This document shows positions 44,361 to 52,971 of a stretch of 64,000 nt of DNA, piece after piece. Below the pieces are notes generated by a model that saw nothing but the letters and a program-made list of their open reading frames with translations, searched no databases and was not told the origin of the DNA. Position 1 is the stretch's first letter. The number at the start of each line of letters is the position of its first letter. Source of the DNA: Arachidicoccus rhizosphaerae (GTDB taxonomy: Bacteria; Bacteroidota; Bacteroidia; Chitinophagales; Chitinophagaceae); assembly GCF_900107765.1 (NCBI RefSeq), contig NZ_FNQY01000005.1, forward strand, positions 1 through 64,000, written 5' to 3'. Both the position numbers and the translations under genes were made by a program.

Positions 44361-44368
44361 CAAAGATA
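44361..44368 (-). promoter_or_regulatory. -7 promoter box of folD
   Basis: TATCTTTG on the minus strand, ending 4 nt before the ATG at 44356; implies a leaderless transcript. No clear -33 TTG is visible. Confidence 0.55.
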
Positions 44369-44557
44369 ATTTTAAAGATTGAAATTCCCTGATTTGACCT
44401 TATATTATCTAAATTTATAACATCTTCAACATTTTGCGGGGTATTACTGGAACTTATTTTTGATCAGGACAAAAAGCATTGACCAATTTTTTTAAAAGTG
44501 CAATTCATTTTAAATCAATTCATAATAAATTTGTGCCTGCACTATTTTCAAAAATAA

Positions 44558-44588
44558 TTTGTCAGTATTAAAAACAGTATTAATTTTG
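44558..44588 (+). promoter_or_regulatory. Promoter of the tetR gene
   Basis: TTTG (44558-44561), 19 bp, TAATTTTG (44581-44588): exact Bacteroidota promoter architecture, 24 bp before the ATG. The -7 box lies between the two operator sites described in the next entry. Confidence 0.8.
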
Positions 44589-44599
44589 CTAACGGTGTT
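44573..44599. promoter_or_regulatory. Double TetR operator over the tetR promoter
   Basis: Two nearly palindromic 9-mers, AACAGTATT (44573-44581) and AACGGTGTT (44591-44599), have centres 18 bp apart and bracket the -7 box. The same pair recurs in reverse orientation in front of the pump operon (45234-45260). The arrangement fits autorepression by occlusion. Confidence 0.78.
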
Positions 44600-44612
44600 A
44601 ACCTAATAAATC

Positions 44613-45206
44613 ATGGGTATTTCTGAAAGAAAGGCAAGACAAAAGGAGAATGTCCGCTCACAAATCCTGGAAATGGCCTGGCAAATTGTCAAGGACGAGG
44701 GCTGGCAGGCATTATCCATACGCAAGATTGCGGATGGGATAGAATACAGTGTACCTGTCATCTATGATCATTTCGCCAATAAAGAAGCCATCTTATTTGA
44801 ACTCTCCCTGCACGGGTTCGATTTGCTACAGCAGGAGCTGGACAAAAACATGAACATTGAACCTGCCGAAGCGCGTTTAAGAGCTCATGTTGAAAGTTAC
44901 TGGCATTTTGCCTTTCGCAATAAGGAATACTATCAATTAATGTATGGACTCGGGATGCCTTGCTGTGGTGCCGGCAAGATGAACGCCCAGGTCAATATAT
45001 TCAGGGACCGGATCCTGGAGGATATTGAAAAGGTCATGCAACAGCGTGGCTCTGATATGAGTCAGCTATGTTTTAAGTCGTATGCATTATGGTCAATTAT
45101 CCATGGTTTGATTTCCATTATGCAAATGCGCGTCTCTGATATTGACAACACATTAAACAAGCAGGTGCTGACTGATTCAGTAGAAGCCTTTATCAATAAT
45201 CTATAA
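44613..45206 (+). CDS. TetR family repressor of the downstream RND pump
   Basis: A 197-residue regulator. The N-terminal HTH is clear: EMAWQIVKDEGWQALSIRKIADGIEYSVPVIYDHFANKEAILFEL (about residues 18-62). The C-terminal ligand domain has an unusual Cys pair in YGLGMPCCGAGKMN, plus a further Cys in QLCFKSYALW. The pump genes follow in the same direction after 87 bp. Matching operator pairs in both promoters support control of itself and the pump. A thiol-based response to electrophiles is possible given the reductase gene at the end of the cluster, but that is speculation. Confidence 0.92.
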   Translation: MGISERKARQKENVRSQILEMAWQIVKDEGWQALSIRKIADGIEYSVPVIYDHFANKEAILFELSLHGFDLLQQELDKNMNIEPAEARLRAHVESYWHFAFRNKEYYQLMYGLGMPCCGAGKMNAQVNIFRDRILEDIEKVMQQRGSDMSQLCFKSYALWSIIHGLISIMQMRVSDIDNTLNKQVLTDSVEAFINNL

Positions 45207-45233
45207 TCCGGCTCTTTTTTTTACCACTAGCCT

Positions 45234-45260
45234 AACACCGTTATATTTTATAACACTGTT
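45234..45260. promoter_or_regulatory. Double TetR operator in front of the pump operon
   Basis: AACACCGTT (45234-45242) and AACACTGTT (45252-45260), centres 18 bp apart, are the mirror image of the tetR promoter sites. TAACACCGTTA is the exact reverse complement of 44590-44600. A TATATTTT string between the sites is a weak -7 candidate for the pump operon. Confidence 0.78.
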
Positions 45261-45293
45261 TAATTCTGAAAATTCCAGAAAATCTTAACGATC

Positions 45294-46481
45294 ATGAACA
45301 CAAATTCGATTTCTAAAAACAACAATTGGTATCTGGTATTGATTACGGCGCTATCCGTTATAGCAGCACTTGTCCTTGCCAGATGCACCGAACCGACCCA
45401 GGCAGCGGTAGGCAGCCAGCCTGCCCCTTCACTGCCGGTGATCCAGGTTCAAAAGGAACCGGTGACTACCTACAGGGATTATACCGCCACTGTAGAAGGT
45501 GCCAAGGATATTGAAATCCGCCCGCAGGTCAAAGGCATTCTCAGCCATATTTATGCAGACGAGGGGACCTATGTACAAAAAGGTCAGGTACTTTTTCAGA
45601 TTGATCCGCGCCCCTATCGCCAGGCATATGAGCAGGCGACTGCACAGCTGGCTTCTGCTAAAGCCTCCAGTCAGGTAGCCCGCATCAATATGGAACGCTT
45701 AAAACCGCTCGTTCAAAGAGGTGTTGTCTCTGATGTAGAGCTGCAGACGGCGAGTGCCACTTTTCAACAGGCAGAAGCGGCTGTAGCCGGTGCCAAGGCA
45801 GCGCAGCAGTCAGCGGCCATTAACCTGGACTATACCACCATTCATGCACCTGTGGCCGGTTACATCAGCTCTATTCCATACAAAACCGGAAGTCTGGTTA
45901 CGGATAACGATCCTCAGGCCCTTACCGTACTATCAGAAACCAGGCAGATGCATGTCTATTTTTCCATGAGTGAAAAGGATTTTATGGCCTTTAAAGCGGC
46001 CTACCCGGGAGGCAGTATCGAGGAAAAACTTACCAAAGTCCCCCCGGTAGAACTTATCCTGGCCGATGGCAGCGCCTATGAACAAAAAGGCAAGGTCGAA
46101 CTGGTGGAAGGCGCTTTTGATAAACAAGCCGGTGCCATTAGTTTCAGGGCTTCCTTCCCGAATGAACATGGGTTACTGCGTTCGGGCAATACAGGTAAAA
46201 TCCGTTTATCTGACCAGCCCATCAGTGGTATTTTAATCCCACAGGGAGCCACCTTTGAGATTCAGGACAAAATCTTTGCCTTTAAACTCATTGACAGTAA
46301 TAAAGTAAAAACCGTTCCGATTCAGATTGCTGTAAAGAAAGGCAATTACTATGTTTTAAGTGACGGGTTGCAACCGGGCGACAAAATAGTCCTCCAGGGG
46401 CTGGACAGATTGAAAAATGATATGCAGATCGCACCAGAAGCTGTATCCATTGACAGTCTGATTAAAGCCAATCCGTATTAA
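45294..46481 (+). CDS. RND efflux periplasmic adaptor
   Basis: Membrane-fusion subunit of the TetR-controlled pump. It has an N-terminal hydrophobic segment ending ALVLARC (possible lipid-anchored Cys, though Arg at -1 is not ideal). Then come the barrel-sandwich half VKGILSHIYADEGTYVQKGQVLFQID, a coiled-coil hairpin with many Gln/Ala, the second half YTTIHAPVAGYISSIPYKTGSLV, and beta-barrel and proximal domains. The 395 residues fit. Unlike the pump at 19670, the gap to the permease gene is long (289 bp) and contains predicted RNA structure. Confidence 0.93.
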   Translation: MNTNSISKNNNWYLVLITALSVIAALVLARCTEPTQAAVGSQPAPSLPVIQVQKEPVTTYRDYTATVEGAKDIEIRPQVKGILSHIYADEGTYVQKGQVLFQIDPRPYRQAYEQATAQLASAKASSQVARINMERLKPLVQRGVVSDVELQTASATFQQAEAAVAGAKAAQQSAAINLDYTTIHAPVAGYISSIPYKTGSLVTDNDPQALTVLSETRQMHVYFSMSEKDFMAFKAAYPGGSIEEKLTKVPPVELILADGSAYEQKGKVELVEGAFDKQAGAISFRASFPNEHGLLRSGNTGKIRLSDQPISGILIPQGATFEIQDKIFAFKLIDSNKVKTVPIQIAVKKGNYYVLSDGLQPGDKIVLQGLDRLKNDMQIAPEAVSIDSLIKANPY

Positions 46482-46633
46482 TCACTGATAAACCGGCCAC
46501 CCCATTAAAAATCAATCATTACGGCCCCATTACACACAATCATCTTTCATTAAAAAACCTTCTGAAGTATTATCGTTTCTAAAAGAATATAAGCAACTAT
46601 ATAATCATTAATACGGGCTTTGAAATCAGAAAG

Positions 46634-46713
46634 CCGGTTGTTCAGAAACACAGATTTTCTGAGTACAGGGATACTTATTGTCCAATTAAAACGGACAAGT
46701 ATCAAAGAACCGG
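46634..46713 (+). ncRNA. Possible three-way-junction RNA structure between adaptor and permease genes
   Basis: Within the 46482-46770 gap, CCGGTT (46634-46639) can pair with AACCGG (46708-46713) and enclose two hairpins. One is TCAGAAA/TTTCTGA (46642-46648 with 46656-46662). The other is GATACTT-GTCC/GGAC-AAGTATC (46670-46683 with 46693-46703, ATT bulge). There is no U run, so it is not a plain terminator. It could mark processing or tune expression of the permease relative to the adaptor. No known riboswitch or RNA family is recognised. Confidence 0.35.
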
Positions 46714-46770
46714 TAAAGTCTGTTTCTGCCAGTATGGTGAAGGTTACTTTTTCCTGCTAAAACATTATCC

Positions 46771-49700
46771 ATGTTAAAAAAATTCATTGAAAGACCGGTA
46801 TTATCGACTGTCATATCCATACTACTGGTTCTGGTGGGTCTTATCGCCCTTTTCACACTTCCCATTACGCAGTTCCCGGATATCGCACCGCCAACGGTTC
46901 AGGTGACAGCCAGCTATCCGGGCGCTAATGCGGAGGTCGTAGCAAGGTCTGTTGCGACACCTATTGAAGAAGCCGTCAACGGCGTGGAGAACATGACCTA
47001 TATGACATCTAACTCTTCCAATGACGGTACCATGACCCTGAATGTTTACTTTAAACAGGGCACTGATCCGGATATTGCCGCCGTTAATGTGCAAAACCGT
47101 GTATCCAAGGCCAGCAGCCAGGTACCTCAGGAAGTCATCCAGGCCGGCATATCCACTCAGAAACAACAAAACAGTATTATCATGTTCCTGGCGATGGCCA
47201 GCAAGGATAGCAGTTATGATGAAGCCTTCCTTCAGAACTACATAAAAATAAATCTGATTCCCCAACTGCAGCGTATTCCAGGGGTGGCCCAGGCGCAGCC
47301 TTTCGGATCCAGAGATTATTCCATGCGCATCTGGCTTAAGCCGGACCGCCTGAATGCCTATGGACTATCTCCTGACGATGTTACAAGAGCGATTCAGAAT
47401 CAGAGCAAGGAAGCCGCTCCGGGCAGACTGGGGCAGAGTTCCGCCCAGGTATTTGAATATGTCTTAAAATACCGGGGCAAGCTGACCGATGTATCAGATT
47501 ATGAAAACATCGTGGTCAAGACCGGAAGCGACGGGGCACTGATTCGGTTAAAGGATGTTGCACGCGTGGAATTAGGATCCTTTACCTATTCATCCAACAG
47601 CGCCTTGAATGGCCACCCGACTTCAGGTATTGCCATTTATCAGACTGCCGGCTCTAACGCCAACGATATCCTCACAGAAATCGAGCGTCAGACCAGGCAG
47701 TTCTCCAAAGATTTGCCGGAAGGCATCTCTATTACCACCATGTATAATTCGAAGGAGTTTCTGGACAGTTCCATTCACCAGGTGGTGGAAACGCTGATTG
47801 AAGCTTTTATCCTTGTTTTTATCGTTGTCTTTGTTTTCCTGCAGGACTTAAGATCCACACTGATCCCGGCTATTGCAGTACCGGTGGCTATTATCGGCAC
47901 CTTTTTCTTTATGAAGCTCTTTGGCTTCAGTATAAACCTGTTGACGCTCTTCGCCCTGGTACTGGCCATTGGTATTGTAGTAGATGATGCCATTGTGGTG
48001 GTGGAAGCTGTCCATGCCAAGATGGAGACCACCAGTCTTACTGCCAGAAACGCGACCCTGGCCTCCATGCGGGAAATCTCAGGGGCGATTATCTCCATTA
48101 CCCTGGTGATGGCAGCGGTATTTATACCGGTAGGCTTCATGGAAGGGCCGGCCGGAGTCTTTTACAGGCAGTTCGCCTTTACACTGGCCATTGCGATTCT
48201 GATCTCTGCCTTAAACGCCCTGACACTCAGTCCCGCCCTGAGCGCCCTTATTCTGAAAGGTCACGCCGATAAACATCCGGAAGCTATTAATGAAAACGGG
48301 GAGGTCGTCCCTGTTGAACAGGGAAGCGCTGCTAAAAGAAAGGGGCTGTCCGGCAGGTTCTTCAGTGCCTTTAATGCGGGATTTGCGGCCCTCACTGAGC
48401 GGTACCTGGCTGCCATCAGGCTACTGATTAAAAGAAAATGGCTGGCCATTGGTTTTCTGGTTGCCATTACCGGTGCCACCTGGTGGATGGCGCAGAAGAC
48501 GCCTTCCGGATTTATTCCGACCGAGGACCAGGGATTTTTACTCTATGCGGTCAATACCCCCCCGGGCAGCTCCCTTTCCACCACCCACAAGGCCATGGAA
48601 CAAATTGACAGCATCGTGATGCATGAACCTTTCACGGCGAATCATTATACCGTAGAAGGGCTGAACTTTATCTCCAATGCCAACGCCGCACCTTACGGCG
48701 CCGGTTTTATTCGGATGAAAAAGGCGGAGGACAGAGGTCCGTTAAAGAGCTTTGACCAGATTGCCGCCATGATGACCCAGAAAGTAGCCAGTGAAGTCAA
48801 AGGCGCCAGCGCCTTTTTCTTCACCTTCCCTACTATCCAGGGATTTGGTAATGTCAGCGGTTTTGAATTTATGTTACAGGACAGAGGGTATGGCAGCCTT
48901 GGACACCTGGACAGTGTGGCCCACGAATTTATAGGACAGCTGATGCAAAGAAAAGAAATCGCCTATGCCTTTACCACTTATTCTGCCGGAAATCCGCAGT
49001 ATGAACTGGAAATTGATGACGATAAAGCGTTGCAACTGGGAGTGTCCGTCGGCGATTTACTGAACACCTTGCAGGTTTATTATGGCAGCAGCTTTGTGGA
49101 TGATTTTAACCGCTTTGGTAAATATTACCGGGTGATTGCACAGGCAGATATTCCGTATAGAACGGATGAGGCTTCCCTGGACGGCATTTTTGTCAAGAGC
49201 AATACAGGTAAAATGATTCCGGCCAATCTCCTGGTGCATTTACAAAGGACCTACGGCCCGGAAACCGTTACCCGTAATAATCTATTTAATGCGGTGACCA
49301 TTAACGGTGTGCCTACACCTGGCTATAGTACGGGAGATGCGATCAATGCCATCAAAGAAACCGCGGTCAGATCATTACCTAATAACTTCCATTATGAATG
49401 GACTGGAATGACAAGAGAAGAGATTAACTCAGGCTCTCAGATCGTACTCATTTTTATTATGAGCCTGGTATTTGTGTACTTCCTGCTCTCTGCACAGTAC
49501 GAAAGTTATATCCTGCCGCTGGCGATTATTCTGACGATTCCTCTGGGCGTATTTGGCGTTATGGCCTTTATTAATCTGTTTGGCATTGATAATAATATTT
49601 ATGTCCAGGTCTGTCTGATTATGCTTATCGGCTTACTGGCTAAAAATGCGATTCTTATCGTGGAGTATGCGGTTCAGAGAAGAAAAGGAGGAATGCCACT

Positions 49701-50025
49701 GGTAAAATCAGCCTTACAGGCTGCCAGGCTGCGGTTAAGACCCATCCTTATGACTTCCTTTGCCTTTATTGCAGGGCTGCTGCCGCTGATGCGGGCCACC
49801 GGCGCCTCTGCACTGGGTAACCGCTCCATCGGAACGGGTGCTGTAGGCGGTATGTTGTCCGGCGTTCTTTTAGGCATTTTTATTATTCCGGTTCTTTATG
49901 TCATTTTCCAGTATTTACAGGAAAAAGTCTCCGGAAGCAATAAACATAAACGCATGAAGGAACCTACCTCCAACGGTCCGCTCCTGGGGCATACCATTGA
50001 AACGGCACCCACTCAATATAATTAA
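46771..50025 (+). CDS. RND (HAE-1/AcrB type) efflux permease
   Basis: The 1084-residue inner-membrane pump of the TetR-controlled cluster, with AcrB architecture. TM4 has the paired Asp in LAIGIVVDDAIVVVEAV, TM10 the Lys in LIGLLAKNAILIVEYAV, and LRPILMTSFAFIAGLLPLM follows. A cytoplasmic tail (HKRMKEPTSNGP...) extends the C-terminus. It has only moderate similarity in detail to the permease at 19670, so the two pumps are paralogues rather than a recent duplication. The outer-membrane gene follows after 5 bp. Confidence 0.95.
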   Translation: MLKKFIERPVLSTVISILLVLVGLIALFTLPITQFPDIAPPTVQVTASYPGANAEVVARSVATPIEEAVNGVENMTYMTSNSSNDGTMTLNVYFKQGTDPDIAAVNVQNRVSKASSQVPQEVIQAGISTQKQQNSIIMFLAMASKDSSYDEAFLQNYIKINLIPQLQRIPGVAQAQPFGSRDYSMRIWLKPDRLNAYGLSPDDVTRAIQNQSKEAAPGRLGQSSAQVFEYVLKYRGKLTDVSDYENIVVKTGSDGALIRLKDVARVELGSFTYSSNSALNGHPTSGIAIYQTAGSNANDILTEIERQTRQFSKDLPEGISITTMYNSKEFLDSSIHQVVETLIEAFILVFIVVFVFLQDLRSTLIPAIAVPVAIIGTFFFMKLFGFSINLLTLFALVLAIGIVVDDAIVVVEAVHAKMETTSLTARNATLASMREISGAIISITLVMAAVFIPVGFMEGPAGVFYRQFAFTLAIAILISALNALTLSPALSALILKGHADKHPEAINENGEVVPVEQGSAAKRKGLSGRFFSAFNAGFAALTERYLAAIRLLIKRKWLAIGFLVAITGATWWMAQKTPSGFIPTEDQGFLLYAVNTPPGSSLSTTHKAMEQIDSIVMHEPFTANHYTVEGLNFISNANAAPYGAGFIRMKKAEDRGPLKSFDQIAAMMTQKVASEVKGASAFFFTFPTIQGFGNVSGFEFMLQDRGYGSLGHLDSVAHEFIGQLMQRKEIAYAFTTYSAGNPQYELEIDDDKALQLGVSVGDLLNTLQVYYGSSFVDDFNRFGKYYRVIAQADIPYRTDEASLDGIFVKSNTGKMIPANLLVHLQRTYGPETVTRNNLFNAVTINGVPTPGYSTGDAINAIKETAVRSLPNNFHYEWTGMTREEINSGSQIVLIFIMSLVFVYFLLSAQYESYILPLAIILTIPLGVFGVMAFINLFGIDNNIYVQVCLIMLIGLLAKNAILIVEYAVQRRKGGMPLVKSALQAARLRLRPILMTSFAFIAGLLPLMRATGASALGNRSIGTGAVGGMLSGVLLGIFIIPVLYVIFQYLQEKVSGSNKHKRMKEPTSNGPLLGHTIETAPTQYN

Positions 50026-50030
50026 TATTT

Positions 50031-51569
50031 ATGTTATTAAAGTTTCTATCCATGCAAGATAAACAACCATTTTCTTTACAAAGTTTTATACTTATAAGGC
50101 GAAGATCGCCTTATAAGTATATCAGAACGCTGTTAATAATAAGTCTGCTTGTTTTTTGGGCCGCTTGTAAAACTCCGGCCCCGGTTCAATCAGCCAGGCT
50201 AAACAATGCAGCTCCCCTGCCGGCAACTTATCATTCAACAGATCAGTCGGCCGCAGCAGCCGGTGAAAACCCGGCCGGTACCACAGCTACAGCCACCATA
50301 CCCTGGGAAACATTTTTCAAGGATAGCAGCCTAAAAAAACTCATCCGACAGGGCCTGGACTATAATTACGATTTAAGCCTGGCCATTAACCGGATCAGTA
50401 TCGCGGAAGAGTGTTTAAAACAGGCAAAAAATCTCCAGTTACCCACACTGGGTATCTCTGCCACAGGCAGTACTACCCGGTTTTCCGATAACGGACTGAC
50501 CGGTCAGAGCATGACGGGTGCGGCTACCCATCATTATGAGGATTATACCCTGCAAGGACAGTTGAGCTGGGAGGCAGACATCTGGGGTAAAATTAAAAAC
50601 CAGCAAAAATATGAGCTGCAGCAGTTACTAAGCACCAGAGAAGCTGCACAGGCAGTGAGAACCCGCCTGATTGCGGACATTGCTACGGGCTATTATAACC
50701 TGCTTATTTTAGAAAAACAGTATCAGGTAGCTTCTTCCAGTCTGATACTGGCTGACAGCACACTGCAGCTGACGGAGCTGCTTAAATTTGCCGGGAAAGC
50801 AAATCAGCTCTCTGTTCAGCAGACCTCTGCCCAAAGACAGACAGTCGCTTTACTATTACCGGACCTGGAAGATCAGATATCCAATCAGCAAAATGCACTG
50901 CTTGCTTTGACCGGGGCCATGCCAGGCACTATCGGCGATCACAGCGACCTGGATGAGGTAAGCTTACCCGGCAATATCGTAGCCGGGCCGCCCGCTGATT
51001 TACTAAGCAACCGGCCCGATGTATTACAGGCGGAATGGCAGTTAAAAATGGCCATCAGTAAAATAGCGGTAGCTAAGGCAAACTTATATCCTTCGCTGCG
51101 TATCACGGCCACAGGCGGCGTTGAGTCCCTGAAAGCGAGTAATTGGTTTAACCTGCCCGCTTCTTTATTCGGGATAGTCGCTGGCAGCATCGCCCAGCCC
51201 ATATTTCAGCAAGGGGCGCTAAAAAAGGACTATCACATAGCGCAACTGGAAAAAGAAAATGCGGTCATCGCTTTTAGATCCACACTCCTGCAGGCGGTAG
51301 GGGAAGTCAGCAACGCCCTGACACATTACCAGAAATTACGCACTCAGGCAGAGATGGCGCTTAAACAGGTGGATACACTACAGTCAGGTGAACAAAATGC
51401 GGCCTTACTATACAAAAGTGGTCTGGCCAATTATCTGGAAGTCATCAGTGCACAAAACAATACGCTTCAGGCATCCTTAAACCTGGCCGCCATCCATGGT
51501 CACCAACTGATGGCTGCCGTGGAGATTTACCGAAGCCTGGGTGGTGGCAGGCAATTACAGGAAAAATAA
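50031..51569 (+). CDS. Outer-membrane efflux lipoprotein (NodT/OprM type)
   Basis: The channel of the TetR-controlled pump: a lipobox VFWAAC followed by KTPAPVQS, and two OEP repeats (e.g. SWEADIWGKIKNQQKYELQQLL, DLLSNRPDVLQAEWQLKMAISKIAVAKANLYPSL). The 512-residue frame starts 5 bp after the permease stop, but the signal peptide begins only near residue 30 (RRRSPYKYIRTLLIISLLVFWAAC). The start may therefore be ATG at 50052 or a later non-ATG codon. A 16-bp perfect hairpin lies inside these first codons. Confidence 0.92.
   Translation: MLLKFLSMQDKQPFSLQSFILIRRRSPYKYIRTLLIISLLVFWAACKTPAPVQSARLNNAAPLPATYHSTDQSAAAAGENPAGTTATATIPWETFFKDSSLKKLIRQGLDYNYDLSLAINRISIAEECLKQAKNLQLPTLGISATGSTTRFSDNGLTGQSMTGAATHHYEDYTLQGQLSWEADIWGKIKNQQKYELQQLLSTREAAQAVRTRLIADIATGYYNLLILEKQYQVASSSLILADSTLQLTELLKFAGKANQLSVQQTSAQRQTVALLLPDLEDQISNQQNALLALTGAMPGTIGDHSDLDEVSLPGNIVAGPPADLLSNRPDVLQAEWQLKMAISKIAVAKANLYPSLRITATGGVESLKASNWFNLPASLFGIVAGSIAQPIFQQGALKKDYHIAQLEKENAVIAFRSTLLQAVGEVSNALTHYQKLRTQAEMALKQVDTLQSGEQNAALLYKSGLANYLEVISAQNNTLQASLNLAAIHGHQLMAAVEIYRSLGGGRQLQEK
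50087..50121 (+). promoter_or_regulatory. 16-bp perfect hairpin in the 5' coding end of the outer-membrane gene
   Basis: TATACTTATAAGGCGA (50087-50102) pairs exactly with TCGCCTTATAAGTATA (50106-50121) around a 3-nt loop. It lies between the annotated start and the signal-peptide codons. Such a stem can throttle translation or protect an mRNA end. It may also mean the true start is downstream. Confidence 0.6.
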
Positions 51570-51643
51570 AACAGGCCGTATAAGGTGCTTTGCTTTTCAG
51601 GATCGATTCTCTTTAAGTTGCTTTTAGTTGTTTTAGTTGGAGT

Positions 51644-51683
51644 TTAATAGTTGTGGTGCCGTTATTGGACGGCACCCTATTAA
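51644..51683 (+). other. Hairpin between the outer-membrane gene and the OYE gene
   Basis: GGTGCCGT/ACGGCACC (51655-51662 with 51669-51676) is extended by TTAATAG/CTATTAA (51644-51650 with 51677-51683) with a 4-nt bulge. No T run follows. It lies 63 bp before the reductase ATG, so it may be a leader structure or a weak terminator. It is preceded by several TTTAGTTG-like repeats (51611-51653). Confidence 0.45.
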
Positions 51684-51746
51684 CCCCAGACAGCCTGATC
51701 AGCAAATAACCATACCATTTAAACTTTATCACAAAAATTAATACAC

Positions 51747-52814
51747 ATGGAAAAAATATTTACGCCATTTAATAAAAATGGCCTCCAGTTAAAAAACCAT
51801 ATTATAATGGCTCCTATGACCAGGGCCCGGGCCATAAATAATATCCCCAATGAACTGATGGCCACTTATTATGGCCAAAGATCTGAAGCGGGTCTTATTG
51901 TTACAGAAGCTACAGCCATCAGTGCGGATGCATTGGGTTATACCAGAATCCCCGCCATATACACAGATGCTCAGATTGAAGGCTGGAAGTTAATCACTGA
52001 CCGGGTACACCAAAACGGATCCAAAATCTTTTTACAGATTGTCCATTCGGGAAGAATCGGTCACACCGATAATTTACCCGTGGGGGCGCGGCTGGTAGGC
52101 GTTTCAGACATACAAGCCGCAGGACAGGTCTATACCGACACCCTGGCACTGCAGGATTTCTCTAAGCCTGAAGCACTGACCACCACGGAAATCCAACAGG
52201 TGGCTGGCGACTTTGTAAACGCCGCCAGAAATGCGATTCAGGCAGGCTTTGACGGCATTGAGCTTCATGCAGCCAATGGCTATTTAATGGAACAGTTTTT
52301 ACATCCGCTCATCAATAACCGGACAGACCACTATGGCGGCAGTATAGAGAACCGGAGCCGGTTTATTGTGGAAGTTGCCACCCGCATCAGCGCCGCCATC
52401 GGCAAATCCAGGGTAGGGATAAGATTTTCCCCTTATTCCACGTTGAATGATCTTGCTGAATATTCGAAGCAGGAGGTCCATGCAACTTATATCCATCTGG
52501 CTGAAAAATTAAATGACATTGGTCTGGGTTATATCCATCTGGCCCTGAACCCGGCAGCAGATCCCGCTACCTATCAGGCCATCCGTGAAATCTATAAAGG
52601 CAATATCATTTATTGTAATGGCCTGAACCTGCAATCAGCAGAACAAATTTTACAAGAGCAAAAGGCAGATCTGGTAGGCTTCGGTCGTCATTTTATCGCA
52701 AATCCTGATTTAGTGTCCAGATGGCAAAAAAATATACATTTACAGCAGGCAGCGGTGGATTCATATTTCAGTCCGGACTCCAAGGGGTATATAGACTACC
52801 CCCTTTTAAACTAG
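51747..52814 (+). CDS. Old yellow enzyme family NADPH:flavin oxidoreductase (alkene reductase)
   Basis: An FMN enzyme that reduces activated C=C bonds or nitro groups of electrophiles. The 355-residue TIM barrel shows NHIIMAPMTRARA, the active-site ELHAANGYLMEQFLHPLINNRTDHYGGSIENRSRF, where the usual His-x-x-Asn pair is intact, and a C-terminal GFGRHFIANPDL. The Tyr equivalent is in DHYGG. It follows the efflux operon by 177 bp in the same direction and resembles the pairing of NemA-like reductases with TetR regulators. Confidence 0.93.
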   Translation: MEKIFTPFNKNGLQLKNHIIMAPMTRARAINNIPNELMATYYGQRSEAGLIVTEATAISADALGYTRIPAIYTDAQIEGWKLITDRVHQNGSKIFLQIVHSGRIGHTDNLPVGARLVGVSDIQAAGQVYTDTLALQDFSKPEALTTTEIQQVAGDFVNAARNAIQAGFDGIELHAANGYLMEQFLHPLINNRTDHYGGSIENRSRFIVEVATRISAAIGKSRVGIRFSPYSTLNDLAEYSKQEVHATYIHLAEKLNDIGLGYIHLALNPAADPATYQAIREIYKGNIIYCNGLNLQSAEQILQEQKADLVGFGRHFIANPDLVSRWQKNIHLQQAAVDSYFSPDSKGYIDYPLLN

Positions 52815-52859
52815 TTTTTTATAATTGTGTTACCCGTTTTTAAGTTCAATCACAAAAAA

Positions 52860-52894
52860 GAGGTATCTGTTCTGTCTGTCAGAATAGATACCTC
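52860..52894. terminator. Bidirectional terminator after the OYE gene
   Basis: GAGGTATCTGTTCTG (52860-52874) pairs with CAGAATAGATACCTC (52880-52894) with one G-U. On the minus strand the stem is followed by TTTTTTG, which suits the convergent lipoprotein gene. Confidence 0.75.
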
Positions 52895-52971
52895 TCATTG
52901 TTTATTTCTACACTAAAAACTTTTTACGCAGATAAAGCAGGCTTGTGCTTCAAAAAGTGCAGCGGCTTACT

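Noticed and set aside
19670-50025. Recent duplication of one RND pump
   Set aside because: Gene order differs (TolC-HlyD-RND versus HlyD-RND-OMP), operators differ, and the permeases differ in length and many positions.
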